From contig CM031562.1 in assembly GCA_018466975.1 (NCBI GenBank), positions 1,736,001-1,800,000 of the forward strand: a stretch of 64,000 nucleotides of DNA, in the 5' to 3' direction. Positions within the stretch are counted from its first letter, which is position 1. Each line of letters begins with the position of its first letter. Below the pieces are notes generated by a model. The model did no database searches. It had not been told where the DNA came from and saw only the letters and a program-made list of their open reading frames with translations. Below are positions 22,308 to 34,243 of the stretch, piece after piece. The stretch comes from Sparassis latifolia (taxonomy: Eukaryota > Basidiomycota > Agaricomycetes > Polyporales > Sparassidaceae). Both the position numbers and the translations under genes were made by a program.

Positions 22308-25300
22308 CTACCACGCTTCGTGATCGAAACGCTCCAGGACCGCATTCGCGTCCTCAACATCCTTCTGTGCTTTCTTTCTCATATAGAAGATCGGGCAGTC
22401 TTTACTTGTACAGAGCACGTCCTGATGCAAGGAACCTTGGCACCGTTGACATTGCGTCCACAGGCGCGAGAACCGGATTTGCAGCTCAGACGCTGTCGAC
22501 ACCTAGCAAGATATATGAGACGACACAAAGGCATGAGGCCCATCAGAATTCCTCACCTGCTTTTGGAACAGTTCACCTAGCTTTGGCCGGCAATTGTGGC
22601 ACACAGCACCATCTACAATGCTATTGTGTCAACGGCAATCACAGAACGGCGGACAATACTCACTTTTCATGTTATTGTTTGCCCGCAGGGGTGTCTTGCA
22701 TCCGAGGCAGGTGACCGTCTTCACTGCGAACTTCATCAAGCCGCCCACCGTAGGCGTCGCGATCTGTATTGTTCTCGTGTGATCGCCAGATACTGCAGCA
22801 ACGTACATCAGACCTGCAATTTTCTGCATAATAGATAAGATACTTACGCAAGGAAGAGGCCTTCTCGCCCAGAATGGGCTCGAAAATCCGCATGAGTGGA
22901 TTCGAAAGTTGATTTTCGAGATAGTATTTTGTGTCAATAGGGATGTTATTCTCCAGGACGTAAATTGGATCCTCCGACTTTTCATATGCCGCAGCGCCTG
23001 GAGCGATCGTGTCAGCTAGGCAGCAACTACAGACGAATGCACCGACCTTTTACACCCTTGATGATGACATACGCTACACGATCACCGAGAGCAGGAGCAG
23101 ATCCTATGAGGGCAAATAAACGCTCCATCCACGAATTATTGCAACACTCGCACGACGCACCAGCATCGCGCTGTTTCATCCGTTCCGCCAGCTCTACGTG
23201 AGCTTGCTTCCCCGCGTAATCTGAGGGGAACGATTAGCCATTTCCAACGAATATTCGGTCAAGCAAACGAGCTACTCACCAGTCTTCGCCAACGCTTTCG
23301 TAATCACCAATTGCGACATATCCACCCTATTCTGCAGGAGGTCAGAAATGATCTGCTTCGCATAGCTGTATGACTTGTAAGCACTGCCGCCGTAACCGAA
23401 CATAACCACACTCACTCTTCTGCACCCTTCACGTCGCGGTTGATCAACATCTTGTGGAGGCAAGTCGAGATGACAGTCGACACTAGGCGGCAATTATCCC
23501 GCCGCACGGTCTGCCATCACAGTGAGCTGAGTCTAGGGTTGATTTCCAACGGACTGCACGAAATCGCGCACCTCGATACCCTTGGTGTCCATCTTGTCGT
23601 ACTTCTCTGGGCGCGTCCAGTACAAACCGGCGTAGCGCTTCTTGCTGATGAGCAGGTACGGGAAATACACCTTCTCGAACTCGAGCTTGATCGGCTTCAC
23701 GAACTTTGCGGTCACGAAGTCCGCTGCCTGGCTCCCTGTATGCAACAGCTAGAGCATCAGTATGAGTGCCGCCGTAAAGGGCGTGTACCCACCAAGTGCC
23801 ATGACAGTCGGGAGGTCTGTGGGTCCAAACTTTACCATGACCGAATCGGTATCACCATAGATGACCTGCGCGTCATGCGAATGCCCATTCGCAACACAGT
23901 ACTCCGCCTCCACCTCCTGCACGACTAACGATCAGCACCCATCGCCATGACCAGATGCGGCAAAAGCGACTCGCCTGCTTCGTCTTCTCGATCATCTGCC
24001 GCCCATACGCCGTGACGCTCGACGAGATCGGAAGGCAAGGCAACTTCCCAATTGTCGCGCCGGTGAAGCCGTACACTGAGTTCGCGCTGATCTTCAGGGC
24101 GAGCTGCCGGCCATCGAGCACCGCACGCTTGAATGGGTCGGTCTCCTTCTTCAGGTCTGCCTTCGCGCGCTTGCGCGCCGCTATGAGGTCCTCGAGGATC
24201 GTCGGCAAGAGGCCCTTCCGCTTGATCGAGGTCACGAAGAAGTCTGCGGCGGAAGGGTCGAAAGTCAGGTTTCACGCATCTGTGAAGAGGCGAGAGGCGG
24301 CGTACCGTTGTTTGGCGTCTGGATATAATCCCGGTCCTTCACGAGGCCGAGCCGCTCGATCGCCCCCTTGCTGAGCAGCGTCGTATAGCACAGGTTGTGC
24401 GCCATCATGATAGAGGGGTACAGCGAGCTGAAGTCGAGCGTCGCGATCGGGACGTCGTAGTACCCCTTCTTCGGCTCGATGACGGTCGCGCCCTCGTACG
24501 CCTCGTCCGTTCCTTCGACCGCACATGTCAGACGGGTCACCGACAGTACTGCACGAAAGCCTACCTTCGCCCTTGAGCGAGGGGACGACATAGCCCACCT
24601 CATTAGCCTTGCGGAACAGCTGTGAGAGCACTTTGATAGACTGCCCGCGCGAGAGGAGGTAATTAAACGGAACGCCCGTCACCCTCGCCATCTCGGTGTA
24701 GTTAATGAAGCACATGAGCTTGTCCATCAGCCGCTGCGGCAGATACGCGTCCTACACAGCACAGTAGGTTAGCGTCAGAAGCTCCCAGAGTACGATGTGC
24801 GCGCGACGCGCCTTGAGACAATACACCGCGAGACGCCGGCGGGACTCGGGCGTGCCGTTTTGGAGCTCCGTAATGACAGAGTGGTGCACGTCCTCCTTCT
24901 GCTCGCCAAGGAACTGCGCGCAGACCGAGTTGAGCGTGTAACTGCGCAGCTTGTGCTCGCGCTGCATGTACTGCAGGATGTCGACCTGCAGCCGCCCGTC
25001 GAGGCTGTCTCCTTCGAGTCGCGCTGTCCAAACGCGCGCGACGAGAAGTGTGTATCCTTCGTCTGCGCCTTCGCGCCTGCAGGCATGTTAATTTGTGAGG
25101 TAAAGTCGAGTGAGGGCGGAGCGTACCGCAAATCCGGCCGAGGAGAGGCAGTTTCTGCGCTTTCACCGCCTTGGCGCGGTCGATGAGATATGGCAAGTCG
25201 AAGTTGGAGATGTTGTACCCAATGACGACGTCCGGGTCGGCCTGCTCGACAAAGTCCCGCCACGCCTCCAGCATCTTCGCTTCGTCGTCGAATGACAGCA

Positions 25301-26845
25301 CCTGCGACCCAACGATGTGCGCACAGGTGTTGAGCGTGAACACGTTGCGGATGAACGGCTTACTCTCGCCTGTGTGCCGCGTCAGGAAACGAGTTTAGGA
25401 GATAGGACGAAAAAGGTACCTTGGCGAGTCACCATGTTCGCGATCTGGATGACGGGGTCGATGTTTGGTTCAGGGAAGATGCCCTTGCGTCCCGCGCACT
25501 CAATATCGAAACTCAGGATGCGCAACGGTGCGATCTTCGACCATTCTCCGTCCGCGGGATGCGACTTCATCTCGTCCGTACTAATAGAATGTTCAGAAAA
25601 AATTTACCCCGATAAGTATGAGTTGCATACTGAACGCTGAGCTCTATCTGGCAATGGGAACGCTTCCCCTCGGTAATGAGGTTGTATTTTCCGGCCGGGA
25701 TCTCAATCCAATTCATGCCGACCACCTTGAGAACTGTGAATGAGAGACTTACAGTTACGAACAGTATATGCTCACCTTTTTGTCGATCATGAACCGGAGA
25801 GTATAGGCGATGTTGCTTTCGAATGTGGCGGTTTCCCCACCGAAGAACTCGCGGAAATGGCACTCTCCTCTCTCAAACATGCGTAATCACAAAAACAACG
25901 TCAACGTGCGACGATGCCGGATACAATGCATGTACTTATCTCTGATTTTGGGTAGAGCTCGCTGGTCTGCGAGTGTGATCTTGATGAAGGGGACAACATC
26001 TTCACCTCTGTAATTCATGAGACTCTGTTTATTCTTTAACTCAAGGTTTTTGATGACTCCATGTCCAAGGCCCTGTCGCCTATTTTAGATGATGACTGAC
26101 AAATACCCGACACGAAACTCACATTGAGATGAATGAAGAAAGCGGAAAGATCATCACTCCCGAAACCACGAGGGCACGCAATGTAGAAGTAGGGAAGAAA
26201 ATCGGTGACATAAGCCAGCACGCTGTGGCCCGCCTTCGAAGAATATTGTCAGAACGGCGGCAGAAACAGGGAGGGATGGTGTACCTCTGTGACACCAAAC
26301 ATCCTGATACCGAGAGAACCATTATACTCTACCGAGTCCTCGATGTCGATCTGTTGGAATACTAGAAGAGATATTGTGGCAGGATTTGAAGGAACGATGA
26401 GATGAGCTTACTGATGGAATCGTTCTCTGGGTCTATGTGTGGAAGAGGTGGTCTTGCCCAGGAGTCAGCGCCACCCTCGGCATCTACACCGACGATGTAT
26501 CAGCATCAAGCGACAGTTATCAGAACATGCCCTTCGGAGAAGCCTCATATGGCAGGCGTCGCGTTCCTTGCATGGAAAACGTGGAGAGCTCACCTTGGGC
26601 ACCCTGAGCTTCCTCGTGCAGACGCTCGAGGACGTCAGCAAAGGAGGACCGTTCTGGTTGGGAGGCAGAGAAGGAAGCTTGGCCAAGTTTTCTTCGCTTT
26701 GGGTTAGGCTGGGAGGCAGGGTCCAGCTTGAAAGTCTCTGTCGCGGTGCTATAGAGGCGTGAGACAGAGAATGCCGCAGAGAAAAGGACACGACTTACCG
26801 AGCCAGAGGTACGTTTTCTTTGGAAGAAGGTGAGGGGGTCGCCAT
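22308..26845 (-). CDS. POL3: DNA polymerase delta catalytic subunit
   Basis: Family B replicative polymerase with 3'-5' proofreading. Start ATG 26843-26845 ([16 protein letters not shown]), then an intron to [20 protein letters not shown]. Exonuclease motifs: [18 protein letters not shown] (Exo I), [15 protein letters not shown] (Exo II), with Exo III before [11 protein letters not shown]. Polymerase motifs: [20 protein letters not shown] (motif A), [20 protein letters not shown] (motif B), [16 protein letters not shown] (motif C), then [27 protein letters not shown]. The C-terminal region has two cysteine clusters, one with the ANNNMK linker and a last exon with [19 protein letters not shown], which in this family hold zinc and an iron-sulfur cluster. 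The end is LERFDHEAW. More than fifteen short introns. Catalytic residues all seem intact. Upstream spacer (289 bp) is shared with VMS1. Confidence 0.95.
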
Positions 26846-27134
26846 GGGAGGAGGAGACGCGAAGGAATAAGTTGGAGAGAACGCGTCTCGCGTAATACGC
26901 CACGGACGCGCTTGGTCGTGTTTGGCCCGGCGCTTGCCCAGAGCGCCTCACGCCGCGGTCGCCAACCGTCCAAGTCAGTCGGGGTAAGAGTGACTCGCGT
27001 AGTCGGTGATAGTACTTACTCATCCTGGCTCTTCTGCAGCATCCCGAGTCATCGCCCTGTTGTCTCTTTTCATACGCCAAAATTATTGTTATACCTGAAG
27101 CGCATACACCCACCTTCTGTACTTACTACTCGCC

Positions 27135-29379
27135 ATGTCCGCTCCGTTCCAGTTCCACGTCTTCTCTCTCCGCAAAGACATCCTCGAGACCCTCGTTCCC
27201 CGCAACGTCTTCAACCAGCCCTCATCGCCACCCAGATCAAAGTCCGGCTCTCCCGTACCCGCTGCACCCGCCGCGACCACCGCACGCACCTGCAACGTCT
27301 GCCTCGGTGCATCCTTTCCCGACGTCGACGAGCAGCGCTCCCACTATCGCTCAGACTGGCACAGATACAACGTCAAAATCAGACTCCACGGCGCCAGTCC
27401 CGTCTCCGAAGTCCAGTTCTCTCAGCTCGTCGATGGTGCGTTCCCGTTTCACTTTACCGGCCATCCATCCTGACTTTCCCCCAGGTCTAGAGGACTCCAT
27501 ATCTGGCTCTGCTTCCTCTTCGTCTTCAGAGGATGACTCCGATGCTTCAGATGCCATCGCCGCCCTCGTCCACAAAACCCGCAAACTCGCCCGCTCCCCA
27601 TCCCCCTCCTCCAACGCGCCCTCCGGCCCCCAAACGCCCCTCGCATGGTTCCACTCCCCACCAGCAACACAGATCGGCGTCTACAAGGCCCTCCTTCCAA
27701 CTTCCACCTCACCGTCCGAGTACCTCGCGGAGCTCAAGCAAATGCAGTCTGGCGGCGAGGAAGGTCGCACCTGGGCTATGTTCATGACCGCGGGAGGCCA
27801 CTTCGCCGGCGCGATCGTGCGCGTCAAAGGCCCCGATGGCGAGGAAAACGATCTGGCCGTCACAAAGAGGGGTAAGCCCCGCAGACCGAAACCTGACGTC
27901 GAGGTGCTCAAGCACAAGACTTTTCACCGCTATACCAGTGGGTCTTACGTTATGTCGCGGCGCACTGATACTGATGCTGTTGGCAGCTCGGCGGAAACAG
28001 GGCGGCTCCCAATCCATCAACGATAACGCGAAAAGCAAGGCTGTCAGCGCCGGCGCTATGCTCCGGCGATACGGCGAGCAGGCTCTCCGCGATGTAAGTC
28101 TCCGCCACCGTGAGTGCAGAGAGAAACAGTCGATTCACACATACGCAGGATATTCGCAACTTGCTCCAGGACTGGGCTGAAGACATAGAGAACTGTGAGC
28201 GTATCTGGATACGTGCGAGCGTGTCCAATAGGCGTATATTTCTTGATTATGACGGCGCAGTCATCCATAAAGGTACGTGTCAGATTCTTGTCTGTGAACT
28301 TACCGGTCTGACACATCCGCCTTCCAGGTGATGATCGTCTACGTACTTTTCCCTTCCCAACGCGTCGCCCAGTCAGTATCCACTTTTGACTTCTCGCGCA
28401 TACTCCAACTGACACTTATACGCAGACGCAGGCAGAGCTCTCCCGGTGCCTGCTCGAACTAACCCGCCTCAAGGTCTCCCACCTAACAGAAGACGCTCTA
28501 CGCGCGCAAGACGAAGCCTACCTCGCCTCTCTCGCCAAGCTTCGCCCCAAGGCGCCTGCTCCAATACCCCTGCTGCAGCCCGAAAAGCCAGCCGAGAAGC
28601 CCCCACAGCTCACCCGCGAAGAGGAGGCCCTTCGCGAAAAATGGACGCGTCTGCTCGACATGGTCTCCCGCGGCCGCCTCGATGCGCTCAAGGCCTTCTG
28701 GGCGCGCGAGGGACCCGCGCTCGGCGGTGCTGACGCGTCAGTCCCCGACTGGACCGGCGAGAAGGGCGGGACGCTGCTCCAGGTCGCCGCGCACGCGGGT
28801 CAGGCGGACGTCGCGCGATGGCTGCTCGAAGACCTCCGTGCGGACCCCACACGCGACGTCCCAGCGGGGCGAGGCGCGGACGACGATGGTGCCGAGGACG
28901 CGTCCGACGCGTCCGACGCGCCTGCGCTCCCCCGCGGCACGCGCCGCGCCGCGTACGACCTTGCACACACGCGCGGCGTGCGCGACGTCTTCCGGCGTTG
29001 TGCGGCCACGCATCCGGACTGGTGGGACTGGCTCGGAATCGAGCGCGGCGCCCGAGTGCCGAGCGTGCTCAGTGCGGAGATGGAGGAGGGCCGCGACGAG
29101 AAGAAGAAGGCTCGCCGGAAGGGGCTCAAGGACCGCGTCAAGGAGCGTGAAGCGAAGGAGAAAGAGCGGGAGAAACGCGCTCCTAGTCCGGTGGTGGAGG
29201 AGGTCAAAGAAAGGGTGGTCCGACCGGTTGAAGCGACGAATGGACCGAGGAGGCTGGGTGGAGGTGCAGGCGCGGCGGAGGGAATTGCCGGACTGACGCT
29301 GGAGATGAGGGCAAAGGTGGAGAGGGAGCGGAGAGCGAGAGCTGCTGAAGCACGGCTCAAAGCACCTGGTGGCCGATGA
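27135..29379 (+). CDS. VMS1: Vms1/ANKZF1-type peptidyl-tRNA hydrolase
   Basis: Ribosome quality control factor that releases stalled nascent chains from tRNA on 60S subunits and binds Cdc48. Start MSAPFQFHVFSLRKDILE. Domains: N-terminal zinc finger (TCNVCLGASFPDVDEQRSHY), VLRF1 release-factor-like domain (LAWFHSPPATQIGVYKALL, TWAMFMTAGGHFAGAIVRVK, HKTFHRYTTRRKQGGSQSIN); the GSQ in the last piece is the proposed catalytic glutamine. Then RYGEQALRDDIRNLLQDWAE, a helical segment, ankyrin-like repeats (LLQVAAHAGQADVARWLLED, AAYDLAHTRGVRDVFRR) and a long basic coiled coil (LKDRVKEREAKEKEREKRA) ending LKAPGGR. Six exons; introns of about 50-60 nt all with in-frame joins. GC content rises steeply in the last exon (28,430-29,380). 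A C-terminal VIM (Cdc48-binding) motif may be in RMKVERERRARAAEARLK-like end. Confidence 0.9.
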
Positions 29380-29812
29380 CCAGGCGGAGGCTCACTGCGT
29401 ACCGTCGTGCTTGCCACTGCTACTATGTCCCTGCGTGTACTCGGGCAAGACTTTATTTAATATCATGCTTCTTCGGCAGGGAAAGAGTAGTCTGAATTGG
29501 TTCAAACTTGGTTCGGACTCTGTCGAATTGCCGCGCGCATATGTGTTACCTGAATTGCAGTGATGGGCATGGCTTTGCCCGCAGTCAATATAGTCAATCC
29601 GTGAGCTGGCGATAATTTGCAGCTGCCCCTCCAGTTAAGATATAAAATGATTACTTGCATGTGCCCGCACCGCGTATGCAGTACATATTGTAAATAATGA
29701 CGAGTAAGCAGACGTCTGGATAATCGATCGACAGCAATGGAGAGTACTAGCCTGAACGCCATAGAATCAAGACAGAGAATGAACACCACGATATACAGCT
29801 TCAAGCTGCTGC
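29380..29812. other. Convergent spacer between VMS1 and the DUF6534 gene
   Basis: Contains the two 3' ends. Slightly AT-rich, with AATAAA-like signals poorly defined (TATTTAATATC at 29453-29463). No gene seen. Confidence 0.45.
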
Positions 29813-31861
29813 TCAGACGCCCTGGTCCGAAGGAGAGTAATCCTGAGGTCCGTTGATCAGGACAGGCTCCGTGGCTTTTTTCTTCAATTTGAACCGGTCA
29901 AAACCATGCTCGCTAAGATTTGGTCTGGAGACTTACATCTGACAACTCGAAAGGTGTTGAGCCTGTCGAATTACCGTGGGTGGTCGTCCCAGCAGCCCTG
30001 AACTGCACCGTCGATATGAGCTGGCTGTCTGGCAGATGGTGCTCGAATCCACCAGTCTGGCTGGCAACAGATTGCCTGCTGTTTAATCTGATGGGACAAT
30101 ATTAGCGACTCGGCGGAGCTGTAAATCATAAAAACTGACGTAGCGAGAAGGCCATTGATGTAAGCTGGTGGGTGTGACATTAGACACGTTTCCGGAGGTA
30201 ATGCAGGCATCCTTACCTTTGGATATGACGGCGTTAAATGCTTCGGTAGCGAGCGTCTGAGGAGCGACTAATTCCTGAAAATAATTTTTGCTCGGGCGAC
30301 AAGGTCCCAGCAGTGTAAATTACACACACATACCGAAACTAAAGAGCCTATGCTCATCAGCCTGATGTATTGGATGAGCGAGTATGATGCGGCCTGAAAA
30401 CGTGCTACTTACGCTGGTAGCATACCACTGCTTATAGTATAAGCTGTTAACAGGGTGATCATCTTGTCTGATCTGAGCACGCCAACAGTCATGAAGCAGC
30501 TCGGATGGCGGCGCGACAAAAACTGACCTCTTGAACCCAGTACGGCTTTTGTACAATTCCAGGCATATCGTAAAGGTGATGACTATATCAAGGGCAGTCG
30601 ACAAAGACAGAATAGTCGTCGGAACCCATGCTCTTGGAACCCACTGCACCGATAAGTAAGCCACATAACACCTGTAAGAACTTTACACTCACGTTAGCAT
30701 TCGAACTGGATCTCCTGGCTCCGACTCTGTGAACCGTTACGAAAGGTCATGATAGCTCAGACAAAACGGAAGCTTACACGTCGTATACACCCACTGCAAA
30801 TAAATCATGAGTCGGGAGCTATGAGCAGGTCTGAGGCACCTTACCAAAACCAAACCCTGAAGGTCACAAATCATGAAAATCTCCTCGATGCAATCAAGTT
30901 ATAGATGGACACACCAGTTGTTACCAATGAAATTATTACCTAGAGAAGGAGTCAATCACGGTAATGAGGAGTTCTAGAAAGACATTCACAAGAACTATGG
31001 CAAGCGGCGCAAGCCTCTTGTTTACTGTGGCCCAAGGTCAGTAGTCAGAACGTTGCAACCATGAACTACACTGACACATCCAGATCCGGTGTGTCAGGAA
31101 CCTAAGGGACAAGTCGAGTCAAGTTACAATCAAGACTGGAATTACCGCAGCAGCTTACAGATGCACAGCACAAGCTATGATATTCTGATGGATTAAAATT
31201 TAGAGTGGTTCACAAGATCAAGACATCAATACTCACAGCAAGTATCGGTTCCGTCTTCAGGCAGTCCTCAGCGAGAGTACTTAACACGGTCGTAGAGATA
31301 TACGCACAGTCATGCCCCTGCCACACAATTTAGAGGTATCTAGTGTAATACTTGTGAACATACCAATTGAACGTCTCCAGTGCGGAGGGATTCATAAAAT
31401 CAAGTACGAGATATGTGTAGAGTGTATACGATAGCATTGCCAACGATAGTGCATCGAGGATCCTGAACATCAGATTCAGACATATGGTCACAAGCCTGCG
31501 TAGCAATTGCAAGTACCACAGGACAGCTACCTTCATGACGGTCAACGAATGAAGGCAATATGATCAAGGGAATTCTCACCAGAGCCTTGAGGAACGCGGG
31601 ATCTCTCGGATATGTTGTGTACTAGAAATAATCGATGATCGGTAAGAGTGTCCTTGGTACCAACGCACGAAATCGTACGTAGAATAGTGTCTGCATGGTG
31701 GTGATTCCTTGGAATCTGATGTGGACCGTTAATAGACATGGTTAACACTGCTTGTCGGTAGTATAGTTAGTTGCTTACATAGCGGCGCATAGAACGCCGA
31801 CGGATACCGCCCCCATGGATGGGTTGAGGTTGATGGTAGGCACAAGCGGGGAGGCAGACAT
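29813..31861 (-). CDS. DUF6534 multi-pass membrane protein
   Basis: Member of a large basidiomycete family of seven-helix membrane proteins of unknown role (DUF6534). Start ATG 31859-31861; exon 1 gives NLNPSMGAVSVGVLCAA, then FQGITTMQTLFYV, YTTYPRDPAFLKAL, VAVLW, ILDALSLAMLSYTLYTYLVL, and later RAWVPTTILSLSTALDIVIT, FTICLELYKSRTGFKR, MITLLTAYTISSGMLPA, LMSIGSLVS, AYINGLLATLNSR (the family's LNSR signature). The tail is soluble and ends INGPQDYSPSDQGV (stop 29813-29815). I count about a dozen exons, some under 40 nt, so the middle exons around 30,660-31,330 are uncertain. Introns and codon use resemble the neighbours. Likely plasma membrane or vacuolar membrane; a receptor-like role is sometimes suggested by topology, but nothing here shows it. 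Confidence 0.72.
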
Positions 31862-32500
31862 GGCACTTGCTGAGTATTCCGAAGGGGCTGGGGTGGACAA
31901 CGACAAGTACCAAACGTACATATACTACTGCGTAAAGACAGCCTGGCAGTGCCTAATATTGAACGCGCTTTCAAGTGGCTCCAACATTGAATTCGTGTGG
32001 GCGATGCCGGAGATAATATTAGCTGAAAGGACAGCGCGACTGAATGAATCACAGCGCAGCTGAATTGACGGTATTCGACGTAGGGCGTGCATGTCATCGC
32101 GGAGATGGAGGCCTCAGACGTGCCAACTTAAGGTTCGATTAGTAGTCGCCATGGAGCAGCTGGGCACCTGAGCAGTGTGTGCGCCAAGATGACAGCGTCA
32201 TGCACAGTTGACGCTCTCGGACTTCCCTTCATCATCAGATGAAGGAGTTAGGTACGGTGACTGTCATGAAGATGCTATGAGAACGAGATGGGCCTGTGCA
32301 TGGGGCTGTGGACTGAAGATGAGGAAGATCCTGGCAGAGCTGCAGGGGCCGCCGGGAGAGCGCGTCCAGTCAGGCGGCGACGGTACGCGTCGCGGTCACG
32401 GTGCTGGCGCGCGTCTCGAAAAGGCAACCCGCGGACATCATGCCCCGCGGTCTCCGCGCCTCGTCCTCCATCCACGACGCCCTCGACGACGCCCTCGACG
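31862..32500. promoter_or_regulatory. Divergent region between DUF6534 gene and SEC53
   Basis: A 639-bp spacer. The left two thirds are unremarkable; the right 130 bp are GC-rich and end in the 12-bp tandem repeat that includes the SEC53 start codon. The open frames crossing it lack support. No RNA gene seen. Confidence 0.45.
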
Positions 32501-32511
32501 ATGCCCTCGAC
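32476..32511 (+). repeat. Three 12-bp tandem copies covering the SEC53 start
   Basis: Copies GACGCCCTCGAC (32476-32487), the same again (32488-32499) and GATGCCCTCGAC (32500-32511). A single C-to-T difference in the third copy makes the ATG of SEC53. Confidence 0.9.
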
Positions 32512-33589
32512 GTTTGCTGACCGCCCCCTCAACAAGCTCATCCTCTTCGACGTGGATGGCACCCTTACCCCAGCTCGCCAGGTACGTTTACAATTCTTCG
32601 CGCATTCACCCCGCCAACCGGTCTCTAGACAGTGTCTCCAGAGATGATCCAGCTCCTCCGTGCTCTCCGCAAAAAGGCCGTCATCGGCGTCGTCGGCGGC
32701 TCCGATTTTGTCAAGGTGGCCGAGCAGCTCTCCGTGCCTGGCTCCTCTGGTATTACTCCATGTCGTCGATGTCTCCGGCCTCCTCACTCATCTCACCCGT
32801 AGTCGTGAACGAATTCGACTACACATTCGCCGAGAACGGCTTGACTGCTTATAAGCTGGGCAAGCTCTTGCCGTCCGAGTCCTTCATACAGTTTCTTGGC
32901 GAAGAGCGCTACAAACCACTCGCTAACTTCATCCTGCACTACATCGCGGACTTGGACATCCCAATCAAGAGGTGCGCGGTCTTATTCCCAGTATGTTTCC
33001 GCGCTGATACTCTCTTCTCGATAGGGGACCTTCATCGAGTTCCGCAACGGCATGATCAATGTGAGCCCTATTGGACGAAATGCTACGTGAGCTTCCTACA
33101 TTCCTGCGTCCCGCGTGGGTAACGGACCGCATCCTGCAGTGTCGCGGAACGGAATGAATTTGAAGCGTACGACAAGGTGAGCTCTCCTGTCATATTGTTA
33201 TGGCTGACAGCAAACTCCATCCATCAAGCAACACGGCATCCGTGCAGAATTCGTCAAGGTACTCCGGGAGAAGTTCCCGAACTGCGGCCTCACGTTCTCA
33301 ATCGGCGGTCAAATATCGTTCGACGTCTTCCCGACCGGGTGGGACAAGACGTTCTGCCTGCGCCATGTCCAGGATGAAACCTTTGACGAGATTCATTTCT
33401 TCGGGGACAAGACGTACAAGGTATGCACAGTCGGTGTGGCAATGCGCGGACGTTGATACTCATCTGTCGATTTCCCAGGGCGGCAACGACTATGAACTCT
33501 ATTCAGATCCGCGTACGATTGGTCATTCTGTATCCAGCCCGGAAGACACCATGCGCTTGCTGAAGGAGCTGTTTCTGAACGAGCCATAG
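32501..33589 (+). CDS. SEC53: Phosphomannomutase
   Basis: Cytosolic enzyme turning mannose-6-phosphate into mannose-1-phosphate, the first step to GDP-mannose for glycosylation and wall mannans. HAD-fold enzyme. Start [20 protein letters not shown] with the catalytic DVDGT motif. After a GTACGT intron comes [20 protein letters not shown] and [14 protein letters not shown]; then [95 protein letters not shown] and [20 protein letters not shown], the last being the metal and substrate loop. Ends ELFLNEP. Seven exons or so, all introns 50-70 nt. Length about 255 residues, as usual. The start codon lies inside a 12-bp tandem repeat. Confidence 0.94.
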
Positions 33590-34243
33590 CTGTAGTGGTC
33601 GCATCTCTATGGGACTCGAACTCTTGGACTTATAGAAAATGGGCTGTCCGCAAAGTCTGGTACCATCTGCATCGTCCTGTGTCTGTATTCATACCATATC
33701 CCAACGCGAACATTTCACGCATGATATGTCTGGTTTACTATTCGCTGGGCTACTTCTGTGTGAAATTTCACGTCCAATTTGGTGTCGCAATGATTCATCG
33801 CGTGAGTCTTCTCCATCAGGATGTCCATGAGGATCTGTTTCAAGAATATCCGACTCTTGAGCCCGTACTACAGCCGTCGGCCTTCCGCGTGGAGCGCTAC
33901 AGAACTCTCCCTTGCCTCTATGCCGAGTACTTGCCGAGTACGACCTGCATTATTCAACAGGCTTTATCAGAGGAAAGTGAGAATTTGTGGCAGGAAATAA
34001 CAATGGAGGGAGCGGCGGTCCGTGTATCCTTACAGGCATTCTGCCTGCACCACATCGACGAGAATTTTGACAAGATCCGGGCGTTCGCAAGCAAAGAGGT
34101 CACGCCAGAACAATAAAAGTGCTCGTCAAGGTTTACCGAAAAAACTGTAAAGCAAGAAGAAAGGTATATATGTAACACGCAAGTATAGAGATCACCTGAG
34201 ACGACACGAGAGTGACTGTACAGTGTAGAGTACTTTTGTGAAC
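33590..34243. other. Convergent spacer SEC53/ERG7 with one doubtful ORF
   Basis: 654 bp between the stop codons of SEC53 and ERG7. Apart from the doubtful plus-strand frame described separately, I see only 3' untranslated sequence. Confidence 0.45.
33721..34116 (+). CDS. Doubtful small hypothetical protein
   Basis: An unspliced frame of 131 residues from ATG 33721, between the convergent SEC53 and ERG7 stops. The frame is open further upstream but only from a GTG. The second half is acidic and looks protein-like (DVHEDLFQEYPTLEPVLQPS, HHIDENFDKIRAFASKE), yet I recognise no family, there is no good promoter space after SEC53 (132 bp), and nothing rules out a chance ORF in 3' untranslated DNA. 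Confidence 0.25.
   Translation: MICLVYYSLGYFCVKFHVQFGVAMIHRVSLLHQDVHEDLFQEYPTLEPVLQPSAFRVERYRTLPCLYAEYLPSTTCIIQQALSEESENLWQEITMEGAAVRVSLQAFCLHHIDENFDKIRAFASKEVTPEQ

Noticed and set aside
32208..33122. 304-codon plus-strand ORF overlapping the SEC53 start
   Set aside because: It reads through SEC53 introns in the wrong frame; the phosphomannomutase motifs need the spliced frame from 32501.
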